Shown: positions 16,485 to 25,891, numbered from the stretch's first letter. The stretch: DNA of 64,000 nt from SZAS-79 sp963844255 (GCA_963844255.1 CAWJNP010000002.1:57064-121063); one strand, 5' to 3'. The notes: a model not told the origin generated them from the sequence alone. Numbers and translations: made by a program.

Positions 16485-18013
16485 TAGGGGTGTTTCTTCC
16501 TGCCCTTCTTTTTTCCGCCCGGACCGGAGTCCATGCCAAGTGTCGTCTCGAGGGCGTGGCAGAGGGTTTTCAGGACCTTGATGCGCGCATGGTATTTGTT
16601 GTTCGCCTCGACCAGGGTCCAGGGCGCGACGGAAGTTGACGTGCGGTCCACCATGTCGCAGACCGCCTGCTCGTAGGCGTCCCACTTCTTCCGGTTGCGC
16701 CAGTCCTCGTCGGTGATCTTGAAGCGCTTGAAGGCGACCTTCTCGCGCAGCTTGAAGCGCTTGAACTGCACGTCCTTGCCGATTGCAAGCCAGAACTTCA
16801 CGACCACGAGGTTGTTTCGGACGAGCGCCTGCTCGAAGTCATTGATCTCGGTATAAGCCCGCATCCAGTCGGCTTCGGAACAAAAGCCTTCCACGCGCTC
16901 GACCAGCACACGGCCGTACCAGGAGCGATCGAAGATGGCGAAGCGGCCATGCCGCGGGATATGGCGCCAGAATCGCCAGAGGTAGGGTTGTGCTCTTTCT
17001 TCCTCGGAGGGCGCTGCGACGGAAATGTTCTGGTAGACGCGCGCATCGAGCGCCTGCGTGATGCGCCGGATCGCGCCGCCCTTGCCTGCGGCGTCGTTTC
17101 CTTCGAACACGGCGACCACGGATTTGCCGCGCATCCCGGGATGCCTGGACAGCAGGTTGAGGCGTCCCTGCCAGACGGCGAGTTCCTTCTGGTAATCCTC
17201 ACGCGTGAGCGGCTGATCGAGCTCAAGCGCGCGCAGCACGTTCAGATTGTCGGCAGACTTGAGCAGGGGCGGGGTCTTGTCCGGCGCGCGTGCCCCGGGT
17301 TTTTCGTCCAGCCGCTCGCGCATCGCGGCAAGCAGGTGGCGGCCGACCGTGACCGCGCGGTAGCGCGGATCGGCGCCCGGCACCACGATCCAGGGTGCCT
17401 CACCCGTGGAGGTCTTGCGCAGGAACGGTTCGCAGACCTTGATGAACTTGTTGTACATCTTGAAGTAGTCCCACTCGATGTCAGTCACCCGCCAGCGTGT
17501 CTTTGGATCCTTCTCCAGTTGCTTCAGTCGTGTTTTCTGCTGGTCCTTGGAAAGGTGGAACCAGTACTTCAGCAGCAGTACACCCTCGTCGGCGAGCATC
17601 TTCTCCAGTCGCAGGATCTCGGAGATCTGCTGCGAGAACCCGGCCTCGCTGATTGTTCCGGTGACGCGATCCACGATCGGCTGGGTATGCCAGGCACCGA
17701 AGAACACACCGATTTTTCCCTTGGGCGGCAGGGCGCGCCAGTAGCGCCACAATGGCGGTCGTTCACGCTCCTCGTCCGAGGGCGCCGGGAACGCATGGGT
17801 AAGAATGTGTCGCGGGTCCATCCATTCGTTGAGCAGGTTGACCGTTTCGCCCTTGCCCGCGCCCTCGACCCCAGCGATGAGGATCAACACCGGAAACCGG
17901 CCGTTCTCCTTCAGGGCGTACTGTGCGTCAAGCAACGCCTGGCGGAGTTTGGGCTCCTCGCGGGCGTAGTCCGCCTTGTCGAAGCGATGGTTCAGGTTGG
18001 CGGAGTCGAACAT
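16484..18013 (-). CDS. pap: Two-domain PPK2 family polyphosphate:AMP phosphotransferase
   Basis: The 509-residue protein is two tandem PPK2 kinase domains. Each has a Walker A: GVEGAGKGE near residues 48-56 and GNDAAGKGG in the second half. Each also has the lid/Walker B region, with W-x-F-x-x-P-S-D-E-E-R in the first and APSEEERAQPYLWRFW plus FDRSWYGRVLVERVEG in the second. Tandem architecture is the mark of class II PPK2 (PAP), which phosphorylates AMP to ADP using polyphosphate. By family analogy the C-terminal domain, which keeps the complete F-D-R-S-W-Y-G-R motif, is the active one. A basic Lys-rich tail ends the protein. Start ATG at 18013; upstream in-frame sequence is not conserved-looking. 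Confidence 0.88.
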   Translation of the reverse strand: MFDSANLNHRFDKADYAREEPKLRQALLDAQYALKENGRFPVLILIAGVEGAGKGETVNLLNEWMDPRHILTHAFPAPSDEERERPPLWRYWRALPPKGKIGVFFGAWHTQPIVDRVTGTISEAGFSQQISEILRLEKMLADEGVLLLKYWFHLSKDQQKTRLKQLEKDPKTRWRVTDIEWDYFKMYNKFIKVCEPFLRKTSTGEAPWIVVPGADPRYRAVTVGRHLLAAMRERLDEKPGARAPDKTPPLLKSADNLNVLRALELDQPLTREDYQKELAVWQGRLNLLSRHPGMRGKSVVAVFEGNDAAGKGGAIRRITQALDARVYQNISVAAPSEEERAQPYLWRFWRHIPRHGRFAIFDRSWYGRVLVERVEGFCSEADWMRAYTEINDFEQALVRNNLVVVKFWLAIGKDVQFKRFKLREKVAFKRFKITDEDWRNRKKWDAYEQAVCDMVDRTSTSVAPWTLVEANNKYHARIKVLKTLCHALETTLGMDSGPGGKKKGRKKHP

Positions 18014-18169
18014 TGGATGTCTCCCGTGGAGGTGGCGCCGGCACACGCCGGCACAGTAACACCTCCCTGCATGCATGGTCGCGCCGCGAAACGCCTGAAG
18101 TTCTGATCCGGATCAAACCGGGCGTACTTGCCCGCTAGCGATCTGTACCGCTGCCCAGCGGACCTTTTG

Positions 18170-19963
18170 TCAGCGTCCGCCGCGTATCCGCCGGACTTCG
18201 GCGGCGTAGGCAGCCTGGACTTCCGGGCCGAACACGCGATTGATGCTCTCGCCGACCTCGAGGGTTACCCGTTCGTGGTGCGCGACGGCCAGGTCCCAGA
18301 GCTTCGACTTTTTGTTGAGGGTCAGTCCGCCGAGGCTGCTTCCATGCTCGCGTTCGACCGCCTTCGGATCCACGCTCTGAAGCGCGGTGAGCACCGCGGC
18401 CTGCATCGCAGACATGAGCGCGATCTGATGTACGCGCAGATCGCTGCAGGCGTCGCCCAGCGCCTGTACCGGATCGGGTCCATCGGCCGTGCGAGTCGCG
18501 GGATCAAACAGAAACGCGATTGCCTTGGCCGGATTCGACAAGGTTTTCAGCGGATTGGTGTCGGAGCTCTCTTCGGTCCCGGTGCCGAGGCTCTTCTTTA
18601 CTGCAGTACTCGCGAGCAGGAGCATCATGACACCTTCGATTGCCGCACGGACCGTCGCGCCGCTGTCGCGCAAAAAAGTCTCCGGGTCGTCAATCTCCAG
18701 GCGGTCGAGCCCGGCGCCTTCGAGAAATGCCTGCAGCAGGCGCTCGCCGTCGGCGCCACCGGTCGGTGCCGCGGTGCCTGCGGCCGGCACACCTGCATCG
18801 GCGCGCGGCCGATACTGGGTTGGTTCATCGGCCAGGCTGTCGGGTGGGGTCGGATCTGGCGCTGCGGTCGCCGAGGGACGATACAGCGTCATCTCCTCGG
18901 AAAGGTCCGCGCTGTCCGACAATTCGAAATCGATCTCGATATCCAGTTCTTCGGCCGGCGCGGCGACGCTCTGCGGAGCCGGGGCCGGCGTGCCGGGGCG
19001 ACGCACGTAGGTCGCATCTTCCGAAAAATCCTCTTCCACATCCTCTGTGGCCGGGGGAGGCGGCGCTACGGGCGCGGGCGCAGCGGGCGGAGGCGCAGCG
19101 GGCCCCGGTCGGCGCACATAGGTCGCATCTTCCGAAAAATCCTCTTCCACGTCCTTTGCGACAGGGGGAGGCGGTGGGGCGGCAGGCGGCGTTGGTGCAG
19201 CCGCCGGACGCCGCACATAGGTCATCTCCTCCGAAAAATCCTCCTCCACATCTTCCGGCGGCGCGACGATCTTGCTTGCCCGGCCGAGCGGATTGGTCAT
19301 TTCGGAAGCAGGCCGCACGAAGGTGACCTCGTCGTCAGTCGGTGGCTCTGCCGGCGCTGGCGGTATGTAAGTGGCATCGGCGTCCGCCCCGGCGCTGATC
19401 GGCAGGCTGGCTGCCGACGGCGCTGCCGCTGGCGCGCGTGGGCGCGACGGAGGCACGTAGGTCATGTCCTCGGAAAAGTCGTCCGGAATGGCCGAGATCG
19501 GCTGTGCTGGCGCCTCGGCGGGGGCCGGCGGGATATAGGTCATGTCCTCCGCAAATGCGGCGGCCGACGGCGCGACCGGCCTGGGTGGCGGCGGTGGAGG
19601 AGGTGGCGGGGGCGGCGGGGGTGGAGGTGCGGCCCGGCTCGGCACCGGCGGGATCAGGATTTCCAGCTTGTAGAGCCCGATCGTCAGGACGTCCCCGTCA
19701 GACAGTGCCACACGTTCCTCGTACATATGGCGCTTGCCATTCACCATGACGGGGTTGACCTTCGATACTACGGTCATCAAGTAAGTGCCCGCTTCGACAT
19801 CCAGCTTTGCGTGCACACGTGAGACGTGCTTCTGGGTGTCCTCCAGGGTCAGCGAGCATTCCTTGTCTCGCCCGATGGTGATATGTGCCCCATCGAGGGT
19901 GCGGCTGGAGACCGGCTTGAGCTGGCCCCCGGCGCTGAGCGAGACATTGACTTTAATTGGCAT
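18170..19963 (-). CDS. FHA-domain protein with nine Thr-motif repeats and VI_FHA-like C-terminus
   Basis: The protein has 597 residues in three parts. Residues about 20-95 are an FHA domain with the pThr-binding residues G-R (31-32), S-R-x-H (HVSRVHAKL) and N-G. Residues 108-395 are a Pro/Ala/acidic linker, probably disordered, opening with 15 consecutive prolines and carrying nine copies of a D/E-x-T-Y/F-like motif with Thr at 142, 168, 198, 214, 248, 281, 318, 359 and 382. Residues 405-590 start LLQAFLEGAGLD, resembling the VI_FHA/TagH domain of type VI secretion systems. No type VI genes are in view. It is the last gene of the cytochrome operon, 136 bp after the cyclase-FHA gene. Confidence 0.75.
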   Translation of the reverse strand: MPIKVNVSLSAGGQLKPVSSRTLDGAHITIGRDKECSLTLEDTQKHVSRVHAKLDVEAGTYLMTVVSKVNPVMVNGKRHMYEERVALSDGDVLTIGLYKLEILIPPVPSRAAPPPPPPPPPPPPPPPRPVAPSAAAFAEDMTYIPPAPAEAPAQPISAIPDDFSEDMTYVPPSRPRAPAAAPSAASLPISAGADADATYIPPAPAEPPTDDEVTFVRPASEMTNPLGRASKIVAPPEDVEEDFSEEMTYVRRPAAAPTPPAAPPPPPVAKDVEEDFSEDATYVRRPGPAAPPPAAPAPVAPPPPATEDVEEDFSEDATYVRRPGTPAPAPQSVAAPAEELDIEIDFELSDSADLSEEMTLYRPSATAAPDPTPPDSLADEPTQYRPRADAGVPAAGTAAPTGGADGERLLQAFLEGAGLDRLEIDDPETFLRDSGATVRAAIEGVMMLLLASTAVKKSLGTGTEESSDTNPLKTLSNPAKAIAFLFDPATRTADGPDPVQALGDACSDLRVHQIALMSAMQAAVLTALQSVDPKAVEREHGSSLGGLTLNKKSKLWDLAVAHHERVTLEVGESINRVFGPEVQAAYAAEVRRIRGGR

Positions 19964-20099
19964 GGCTTTTCTTGTTCACACTCAAGTGCACTTTCGGACT
20001 GATCGGCAGAGATCGCAGTGTAGCGCTACTGTGCGGAATTGCGCTTGTCTGCTGGCCGACCAGCAGCGCCGGCAATGCCTTGGCCCGGCGTGCTTCCGG

Positions 20100-21129
20100 C
20101 TAGGCCGGGATCAGGCTGAACCCGATGAGTTCTGCGGGGGAGGAGATCTGACCAAACCGGCTGCACAGGGCGATTTCTCCACTTCCCTCGAGCGGAGTCT
20201 TGGACATGCAGGTCTGTTCGCGTCCGCTCTCGGTAAAGCGCACGCAGGCGCCGTTCTGGCTGAGATTGACGAGGTGCGGGTGGCGGCCGTCCTCCCATAC
20301 GATCTTGGCGTGCTTCCGGGATACATGGATTTCCGGGACGATGACGTGCACGTCCTTCCCGCGACCCATGAAGACCTCGCCGTCCGAGGCCGTGAAGCGT
20401 CGCTCGACTCCGCCGAACGTCAACACGATTGCAGCCGCCCCGGTCGTGCGCGTGGCGGACGATGTCGTCGGGCCGGGCCGGGGCCGGGGTCGGGATGGGG
20501 GCAGGTATCGGCGCCGATACCGCCGCAGGCTGAGGGGGCGTTGCCGCCGGGGAAGGTGCTGGTGGCCGCGCCGGCAATGGGGCCGCCTGCGTGGAGGTAC
20601 GCATGCCCGCAGCGAGGGACACCACGCGATAGGCGGCCAGCCCGTCCATCAGTCCGCAATTCTCGAATCGCACCTCTTTGCTGCCGAGGCCGATTGCATC
20701 CTGCATCGCCTGATCGGCAAGTATCTCGCCAGGTTGCGCTTTCTCGAGCAACACTCCGGCCGCCGTGACCGAATCTCCGGACACCTTGCCGGCATACACC
20801 CTGACCGGTCCGAACGCCATGCCGATGCGGACGTTCACGAGGGTTCCGCTCGACGGATTCTGCGCCTTTCCGACCTTCTGCTGGATGGTGAGCGCGGCGT
20901 TCAATGCAGACTGCGCATCAGCAAAACTGCTGAGCATCGAGTCCCCCACGGTGTGGGTCACCACGCCCTTGTGTTCGATCACCGAATTGGTGATCAGCGA
21001 TTTGATCTGCCCGATCTGTTGTGCTCCGAACCAGCCTTTCAGGGTGGTAACCGGTGCGCTCTCCAGCCGGAGTTCCTCGGTGGAAATCTCGACAAACAAC
21101 AATCCTTGCGCGTTACTCAATCGTGCCAT
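20100..21129 (-). CDS. Class III cyclase-homology domain plus FHA domain protein, frameshifted in the linker
   Basis: The N-terminal ~170 residues resemble a class III nucleotidyl cyclase: HTVGDSMLSSFADAQSALNAAL, then VRIGMAFGPVRVYAG and GDSVTAAGVLLEKAQPGEIL. The first metal Asp is Glu (LLFVEIS) and the usual V-N-x-A-x-R that supplies transition-state Asn and Arg reads VTAAGVL, so cyclase activity is doubtful. A Pro/Ala linker follows. The FHA domain (MGRGKDVHVIVPEIHVSRKH, then NLSQNG) lies in a different frame from 20426 to the stop at 20100, so one indel falls within about 20430-20480. The start at 21129 lies 1 bp from the reductase stop, so expression is coupled. Confidence 0.7.
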
Positions 21130-21130
21130 G

Positions 21131-22405
21131 TCATGCGTCCAGGCTGAGGGCGCTTCTGGGCACTGCGACGCAGGCCAGGCAGCTGCCTTTTTCTATATCA
21201 AAGTCGGGATTTCCACCCAGGTAGTCGACCTGGCCGTCTCTGATTGCGGTGACGCAGGTTCCACAGCTCCCCGCGCGGCAACCCGAATCGATGCGGATTC
21301 CATTCGCTTCAGCCAGTTCGAGCAGCGAGCCCGAAGCGTCCGACCACTTGACGGTCTTGCCGGAGCGGACGAAGCTGACCTCCACGCTCGCGGCTTCGGC
21401 GGCGCCGACGGGCTCGGCCTTGCTGACTTTCTTCACTGACGCGGGACCGAAGGCTTCGAAGTGGATCTTGTCCTGTGGCACACCCCAATCGGAGAGCCCC
21501 TTGGTCAGCGATTCCATCATCGGCGGCGGACCGCAGATGTAGAAGTCGAAGTTGTTGACCTCGAGCACGCGTTTGAACAGGTCCACGCTCACGCGTTCCT
21601 TGAACTGAAAATGCTCACCGACCGTCTCGTCGGGCATCGGGTCGGAGTAGCAGGCCACGATGTGAACGTTGGCATGCTGCGCGGCGATTTCAGCGAGATA
21701 GTCCTTCAATATGTGCTCGCGGCCGTTGCGCACGCCGTAGAAAAACCAGACGTCACGCTTGACCGGTGCCGAGATCAGGTAATTGAGCATGCTCAGGGCG
21801 GGGGTAACGCCGATCCCGCCACCGACCAGCACGACCGGCGAACGGCTTTCCACATCGAGATGGAAGTGGCCGCTGGGCGCCTTGACGTCGAGGATGTCAC
21901 CGACCTGCAGGCGGTCGTGAAAGTGGCTCGAAACGAGACCGGGCGGCGCGTCCGGAACATTCGGGGGGGGCGGTATGCGCTTGATCGTCACACGGTAGTA
22001 ATCGGTGTGATCCGGGCTGTCGGAGAGCGAGTAGCAGCGCGTGATCTCCCTCGGCTGGCCGGGGACCTGAACCCGGAACGTCAGGTACTGCCCTGGCAGG
22101 TATGCGGGCAGGGGACGGCCATCGTGTGGCGCGAGGTAGAACGAACAGCAGGATTCCGCTTCCAGGACCTTGCCCTCGACGCGGAACTTGCGGAATCCCG
22201 ACCAGGCAGCCTGCGTCTTGTCGGCCGCGACTTTTGCCAGTGGGGTCGCAATCATTTCGAGCCGCGCCTGCAGCACAGCCCGCTCGTCATTGTGCAGACG
22301 TACCATCTGCGCCTGGCGCCGGTAGGCACCCTGTACCAGAAAGCCGAGGTAAGCCAGGGTCAGGATGCTCGCCAGCAGGGCGATCGAGTGAATCACGGTG
22401 GCCAT
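21131..22405 (-). CDS. Membrane-anchored FAD/NAD(P)H/2Fe-2S oxidoreductase
   Basis: The 424-residue protein has an N-terminal transmembrane helix (VIHSIALLASILTLAYLGFL), then a ferredoxin-NADP reductase module: TRCYSLSDSP (FAD site), VLVGGGIGVTPALSML (NAD(P)H phosphate loop) and YICGPPPMMESL. A C-terminal plant-type 2Fe-2S ferredoxin follows with cysteines in SGCRAGSCGTCVTA and GSCLAC. This order matches reductase components such as those of flavohaemoprotein or CDP-6-deoxy reductase type. It would carry electrons between NAD(P)H and a one-electron partner at the cytoplasmic membrane face. Position between the beta-barrel and cyclase-FHA genes ties it to the cytochrome operon. Confidence 0.85.
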   Translation of the reverse strand: MATVIHSIALLASILTLAYLGFLVQGAYRRQAQMVRLHNDERAVLQARLEMIATPLAKVAADKTQAAWSGFRKFRVEGKVLEAESCCSFYLAPHDGRPLPAYLPGQYLTFRVQVPGQPREITRCYSLSDSPDHTDYYRVTIKRIPPPPNVPDAPPGLVSSHFHDRLQVGDILDVKAPSGHFHLDVESRSPVVLVGGGIGVTPALSMLNYLISAPVKRDVWFFYGVRNGREHILKDYLAEIAAQHANVHIVACYSDPMPDETVGEHFQFKERVSVDLFKRVLEVNNFDFYICGPPPMMESLTKGLSDWGVPQDKIHFEAFGPASVKKVSKAEPVGAAEAASVEVSFVRSGKTVKWSDASGSLLELAEANGIRIDSGCRAGSCGTCVTAIRDGQVDYLGGNPDFDIEKGSCLACVAVPRSALSLDA

Positions 22406-22421
22406 TGCAGCGTTTTCGTCC

Positions 22422-23969
22422 TCAGAACTTGCGACGCAGCTCGAACCGCACGCCGGCCAGGTTCTTGGTATTGGCGCGGTCCGCCACCATGGCGTCTACG
22501 CGGAAGAGCCAGGCCTTGTCGATCGGCCGCTGGTAACGCACGCCCAGACCGACTTCGCGCCCGACGAGCGTGCGGCTGGCCGGGTCCTTGCGGGGCTGCG
22601 TGGTGGCCAGCTCGAACACCAGCTGCTGGTCCAGCGAGAACAAGTACTGCATTCCCAGGGCGCCACCGTAGGTGTTGTTGCCGGTGTCGTTGAGCTTGGG
22701 GTATCCGGTCAATCCGTCGGTTTCGAAGTTGATCCCCGTGTTCTTGAGAATTCCGCCCGCGTCCACGGCACGCGCCACGGACTGGGGATTGCCGGCACCG
22801 ACGAACACGTTGAGGTAGGGAACCAGGGTCGAAGGCTTGCTCGTGACAAACGAGTTTTCGATCAGGAGCAGCGTGCCGTTCGCGGTAGGCAGCGTGGGCG
22901 CGCTGGGCTTCTGGCCGAACGTGTGGATCAGCCGCACGCTGTTTGAGAGCCAGCCGCCGTAGCGTCGCGTAAACGCCACACCCAGGTTGTTGTAGTGCTG
23001 GTCAGACAGTTCGTTGCGCGGATCGGTGTACGCGTAGCCGACTTCCCAGAAACCCTGGTTCGCTTCGATGAATGCAGTCGCGCCATAGACCTTCACGTGG
23101 TTCTTTGCCAGTGCACCGAAGCGATCGCGCACGCCGCCCGCATTGACGTCGTTCTGCCCGGTGAAGAAGGTGATGTCCATGTTCGAGATGCCAAGCGCGG
23201 CGCTGTTCTTGCCGGGCAGCGACGCCGCCACCCCGGTGATTGCATCCTCCAGCCAGACGCCGTTCTGGAACAGCAGCGGCATCTTGCCGGCGGCGAACGC
23301 CAGATCGAACTTCTGGCTCTTGCCTGTCCATCCCGCCATCATCGCCGCGAGATCGCCCTCGAAAAACAGCGCGTCGGCCTTCATGTCGAGCCTGGCCGTG
23401 CAGTCGCGCGTGCGACCGCTCTGGAACTCGCAGCGCGTGAATTCGGTGCCGTTGTCGAGCGGACGAAAGAAAGCGTGCACGCGCTCGGTCGCGGTGAACC
23501 GATAGTCGACATCCAGGTTCAGCCGCGTGGCCAGCACGCTGGTGCGCGCTGCGCCGTTGACGTTGCGCGCCACCGCCGTGCGCCAGTCGCCATAGATGGA
23601 AAAGGCGTTCGACGTCGGATTCTTCGCGCCCATTCCGGTGCCGGATTTCTGCAGCGGTCCGCTCTGGTAGATCGGGCGGCCGAGTTCCAGCATCGGGCGC
23701 GGGTTCTGCACCTCGAACTTTCCGCCGTAGATCTTGAGCTGGTCGTCGTCGCTGTACGGCTTCGATTCGTAGACCGGATCCGGCCCGAACGCATCGGCCT
23801 TGTGTCTGGTCGCCGCTGCCTCGGGCGACATCCCGGGTTTGCCGCCCGAATCCGCGGCAAAAGCCACGGGCGCCGCCATGCCCTGCACGAGGGCAGCGGC
23901 GAAACACAGGCCGCGCCAGCTGGACACCGGACCGGCAGATGAACGAGGGGTCGTGGAAAGGGCACTCAT
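22422..23969 (-). CDS. Outer-membrane beta-barrel protein of the cytochrome operon
   Basis: The 515-residue protein has a signal peptide (WRGLCFAAALVQGMAAPVAFAAD), alternating hydrophobic strands rich in aromatic girdle residues, and a C-terminal Phe (RFELRRKF), the BAM recognition signature of outer-membrane barrels. No CXXCH is present. It is encoded directly after the pentaheme cytochrome with an ATGA overlap (23966-23969), so I infer a barrel that houses or docks multiheme cytochromes, functionally like MtrB/PioB, although I see no sequence motif tying it to those families. An ordinary porin is the alternative. Start at 23969 has GAGGTG upstream. Confidence 0.65.
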   Translation of the reverse strand: MSALSTTPRSSAGPVSSWRGLCFAAALVQGMAAPVAFAADSGGKPGMSPEAAATRHKADAFGPDPVYESKPYSDDDQLKIYGGKFEVQNPRPMLELGRPIYQSGPLQKSGTGMGAKNPTSNAFSIYGDWRTAVARNVNGAARTSVLATRLNLDVDYRFTATERVHAFFRPLDNGTEFTRCEFQSGRTRDCTARLDMKADALFFEGDLAAMMAGWTGKSQKFDLAFAAGKMPLLFQNGVWLEDAITGVAASLPGKNSAALGISNMDITFFTGQNDVNAGGVRDRFGALAKNHVKVYGATAFIEANQGFWEVGYAYTDPRNELSDQHYNNLGVAFTRRYGGWLSNSVRLIHTFGQKPSAPTLPTANGTLLLIENSFVTSKPSTLVPYLNVFVGAGNPQSVARAVDAGGILKNTGINFETDGLTGYPKLNDTGNNTYGGALGMQYLFSLDQQLVFELATTQPRKDPASRTLVGREVGLGVRYQRPIDKAWLFRVDAMVADRANTKNLAGVRFELRRKF

Positions 23970-25891
23970 TTTTTCACCTCGAACTCGATGCTGTAGGGAT
24001 GGATGTCGAGCATCCATTCGTTCATCGACCGTTCCATGTCATTGGTGGCGCCGACGAAGCGCATGAAGTAGATCGGCTCCGCGCGGCTGCGCATGCGCAC
24101 GGCGAGGCGGTACGTGCCCGGCGCGGTGACCAATGCTGCCGGCACCGTGTAGCTCGCCACCTTGTTGCCCAGGGGCGGGATCGAGCGCTGTTCCATCCGG
24201 ACGAAAGGCGGGTGATTCATCACCGATACGGGCTGGGAGGGCGGACGCAGGAACGGCAACTGGTCGACGTCGAAGTTCACCGGGAGGTACATCTCGCGTT
24301 CGGTTCCCTTGACGTTGGTCGTGAGGAACTTGGTCTGCAGATTGAACAGCTGGTCGTCGTGGGCGATCTTGCCTGCGCGCACATCGAGCGAGTGCAGGTC
24401 GGCCATGTCGCCGTTGGAGTCCAGATACCCGCTTTCCCACAGCCGCTTGCCGTCGGGGCCGATGAGGGCGACGTTCAGCCAGATCTCGGGCTGTGCGCCC
24501 AGCGAACCCGAGGGCAGGTTGTGCCCCGGATCGGTATTCGTGATCTTGTAGGAAAACTTGAGCGGCTCTCCGGCCTGCAGTCCGGAAACGAAGTAGGGGC
24601 CGTCGATGCGCGAGCCGTTTTCCATGACCTGCTTGCGCTGCGCCTTCTTCTTTTCGATCGCCTCGATGTTTTCCTGCACGACTTCCCAGGCGCTTGCCCG
24701 GTCGGCCGCATCGGACCATGCCTTCGGAAAGTTCACCTTGAGCTTGCCGGATTTCACCGCGGTCTCGAACTCCTCGCTGCCCCACTTGGCGCGGTAGTCG
24801 AACTTGAGCCAGTCTTCCATGCCCCATTTTTCCGCGTTCTCATTGTGCGGAAACACCCCGGGATGGGCGATCGGATAGCCAGGACCGTAAAACGCGTGGT
24901 TGGCGTGCTTGCGCCCGGTGTTCACGGTCAGGCGGCCGATTTTTGCAGCGGCGCCGGTCTCGTAACCGTCGTGCTTGCCCGGGGTCTTTCCCATGTGGCA
25001 ATCCTGGCAGGTGATCCCCTGTTCCCTCGCCGGCGAGGAACGATACTGATCCCAGACCACTTCCAGCTTGATGCCGACGTTGACAGCCACCTGGTGGCAG
25101 GAGACGCAGAATTCGGAGGTGGAGATCTGCTCGAACTTGATCGCGCTGTTGTGGATCTTGGTGCCGCGAGCGGATCCGCTCGTCGCAACGCGGTACTTCC
25201 CGGGATTCTTGACCGCCTCGGCGACGCCGTCGCCGTCGAACGGCCCGTAGACCGGTTCATGGATCGAGCCGGGCTCGATGCGCCGCTCGCCGTTGACCTT
25301 GGAGTATTCCTCGTTCACGCGGTGGCAACTGATGCAGGTCACCCCCTCGCGCGACACCTGGCTGCGCTTCCACAGCGGCATTGCGCGGTCTTCGCCCTGG
25401 GCAGTACCGACGCTCATGTGGCAGCGCACGCAGAAGGACCCGATGGTGGGCGCGAGTTCGTTGATCTTCTGTTCGAACTTGTGGAACATCGGCGAGATGC
25501 CGGCGTAGGCGTGATTGGAACTGCGCCATTCGTCATAGATCTGGGCGTGGCAGGCCTTGCATTTGCCGGCGCTGGGGTACTGGTCCTCTGCCATCACCTT
25601 CGCATGCGGATCCTCGCCAGCCACCGGGGAAGCGGCGGCGGGGGCGGCTCCCCGGCGGGCGCGAGCGGGCGTTGGAGCAGCGGCCGGGGCTTCGGTCGGG
25701 GCAGCGGCCGGGGCTTCCGTCGGAGCAGCGGCGGGAGTCTCCACAGGCGGCGGGGCACCACGCGCCCGGCGCTGTGCTTCGGCGTCTCCGGGCTGCGCGA
25801 TGATCAGACAGAGGAACAATCCCAAGGCGTGCGTCAGCACGCTGTGCGAGCCTCCGCGCAAGCGCGGTCCCGCTTGTTTGAGCGCGGTCAT
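23966..25891 (-). CDS. Pentaheme cytochrome c (cytochrome c554-like)
   Basis: The 641-residue secreted protein has an N-terminal hydrophobic signal (VLTHALGLFLCLIIAQPG), then a low-complexity Ala/Pro/Glu stretch with A-P-T-E-A-P-A-A repeats, then five CXXCH haem sites: CKACH, CVRCH, CISCH, CVSCH and CQDCH. Spacing and context resemble the cytochrome c554 fold (pfam13435-like). The C-terminal ~300 residues have no haem motif and look beta-rich, with LKFSYKITNTDPGHNLPSG suggesting an Ig-like or interaction domain. It overlaps the decaheme gene by ATGA (25888-25891) and the barrel gene by ATGA, implying coupled synthesis of a complex. Confidence 0.85.
   Translation of the reverse strand: MTALKQAGPRLRGGSHSVLTHALGLFLCLIIAQPGDAEAQRRARGAPPPVETPAAAPTEAPAAAPTEAPAAAPTPARARRGAAPAAASPVAGEDPHAKVMAEDQYPSAGKCKACHAQIYDEWRSSNHAYAGISPMFHKFEQKINELAPTIGSFCVRCHMSVGTAQGEDRAMPLWKRSQVSREGVTCISCHRVNEEYSKVNGERRIEPGSIHEPVYGPFDGDGVAEAVKNPGKYRVATSGSARGTKIHNSAIKFEQISTSEFCVSCHQVAVNVGIKLEVVWDQYRSSPAREQGITCQDCHMGKTPGKHDGYETGAAAKIGRLTVNTGRKHANHAFYGPGYPIAHPGVFPHNENAEKWGMEDWLKFDYRAKWGSEEFETAVKSGKLKVNFPKAWSDAADRASAWEVVQENIEAIEKKKAQRKQVMENGSRIDGPYFVSGLQAGEPLKFSYKITNTDPGHNLPSGSLGAQPEIWLNVALIGPDGKRLWESGYLDSNGDMADLHSLDVRAGKIAHDDQLFNLQTKFLTTNVKGTEREMYLPVNFDVDQLPFLRPPSQPVSVMNHPPFVRMEQRSIPPLGNKVASYTVPAALVTAPGTYRLAVRMRSRAEPIYFMRFVGATNDMERSMNEWMLDIHPYSIEFEVKK

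Noticed and set aside
18128..19822. Plus-strand 564-codon frame opposite the FHA repeat gene
   Set aside because: Arg/Gly/His-rich composition from GC-biased antisense reading; the minus strand encodes a clear FHA domain and coherent linker.
18170..19963. Type VI secretion locus
   Set aside because: Only the VI_FHA-like C-terminal domain is present; no tss genes are in the window and the gene belongs to the cytochrome operon.
20100..21129. Active cAMP source for the cNMP-binding protein in the same operon
   Set aside because: Key catalytic residues appear substituted, so I do not claim cyclase activity.
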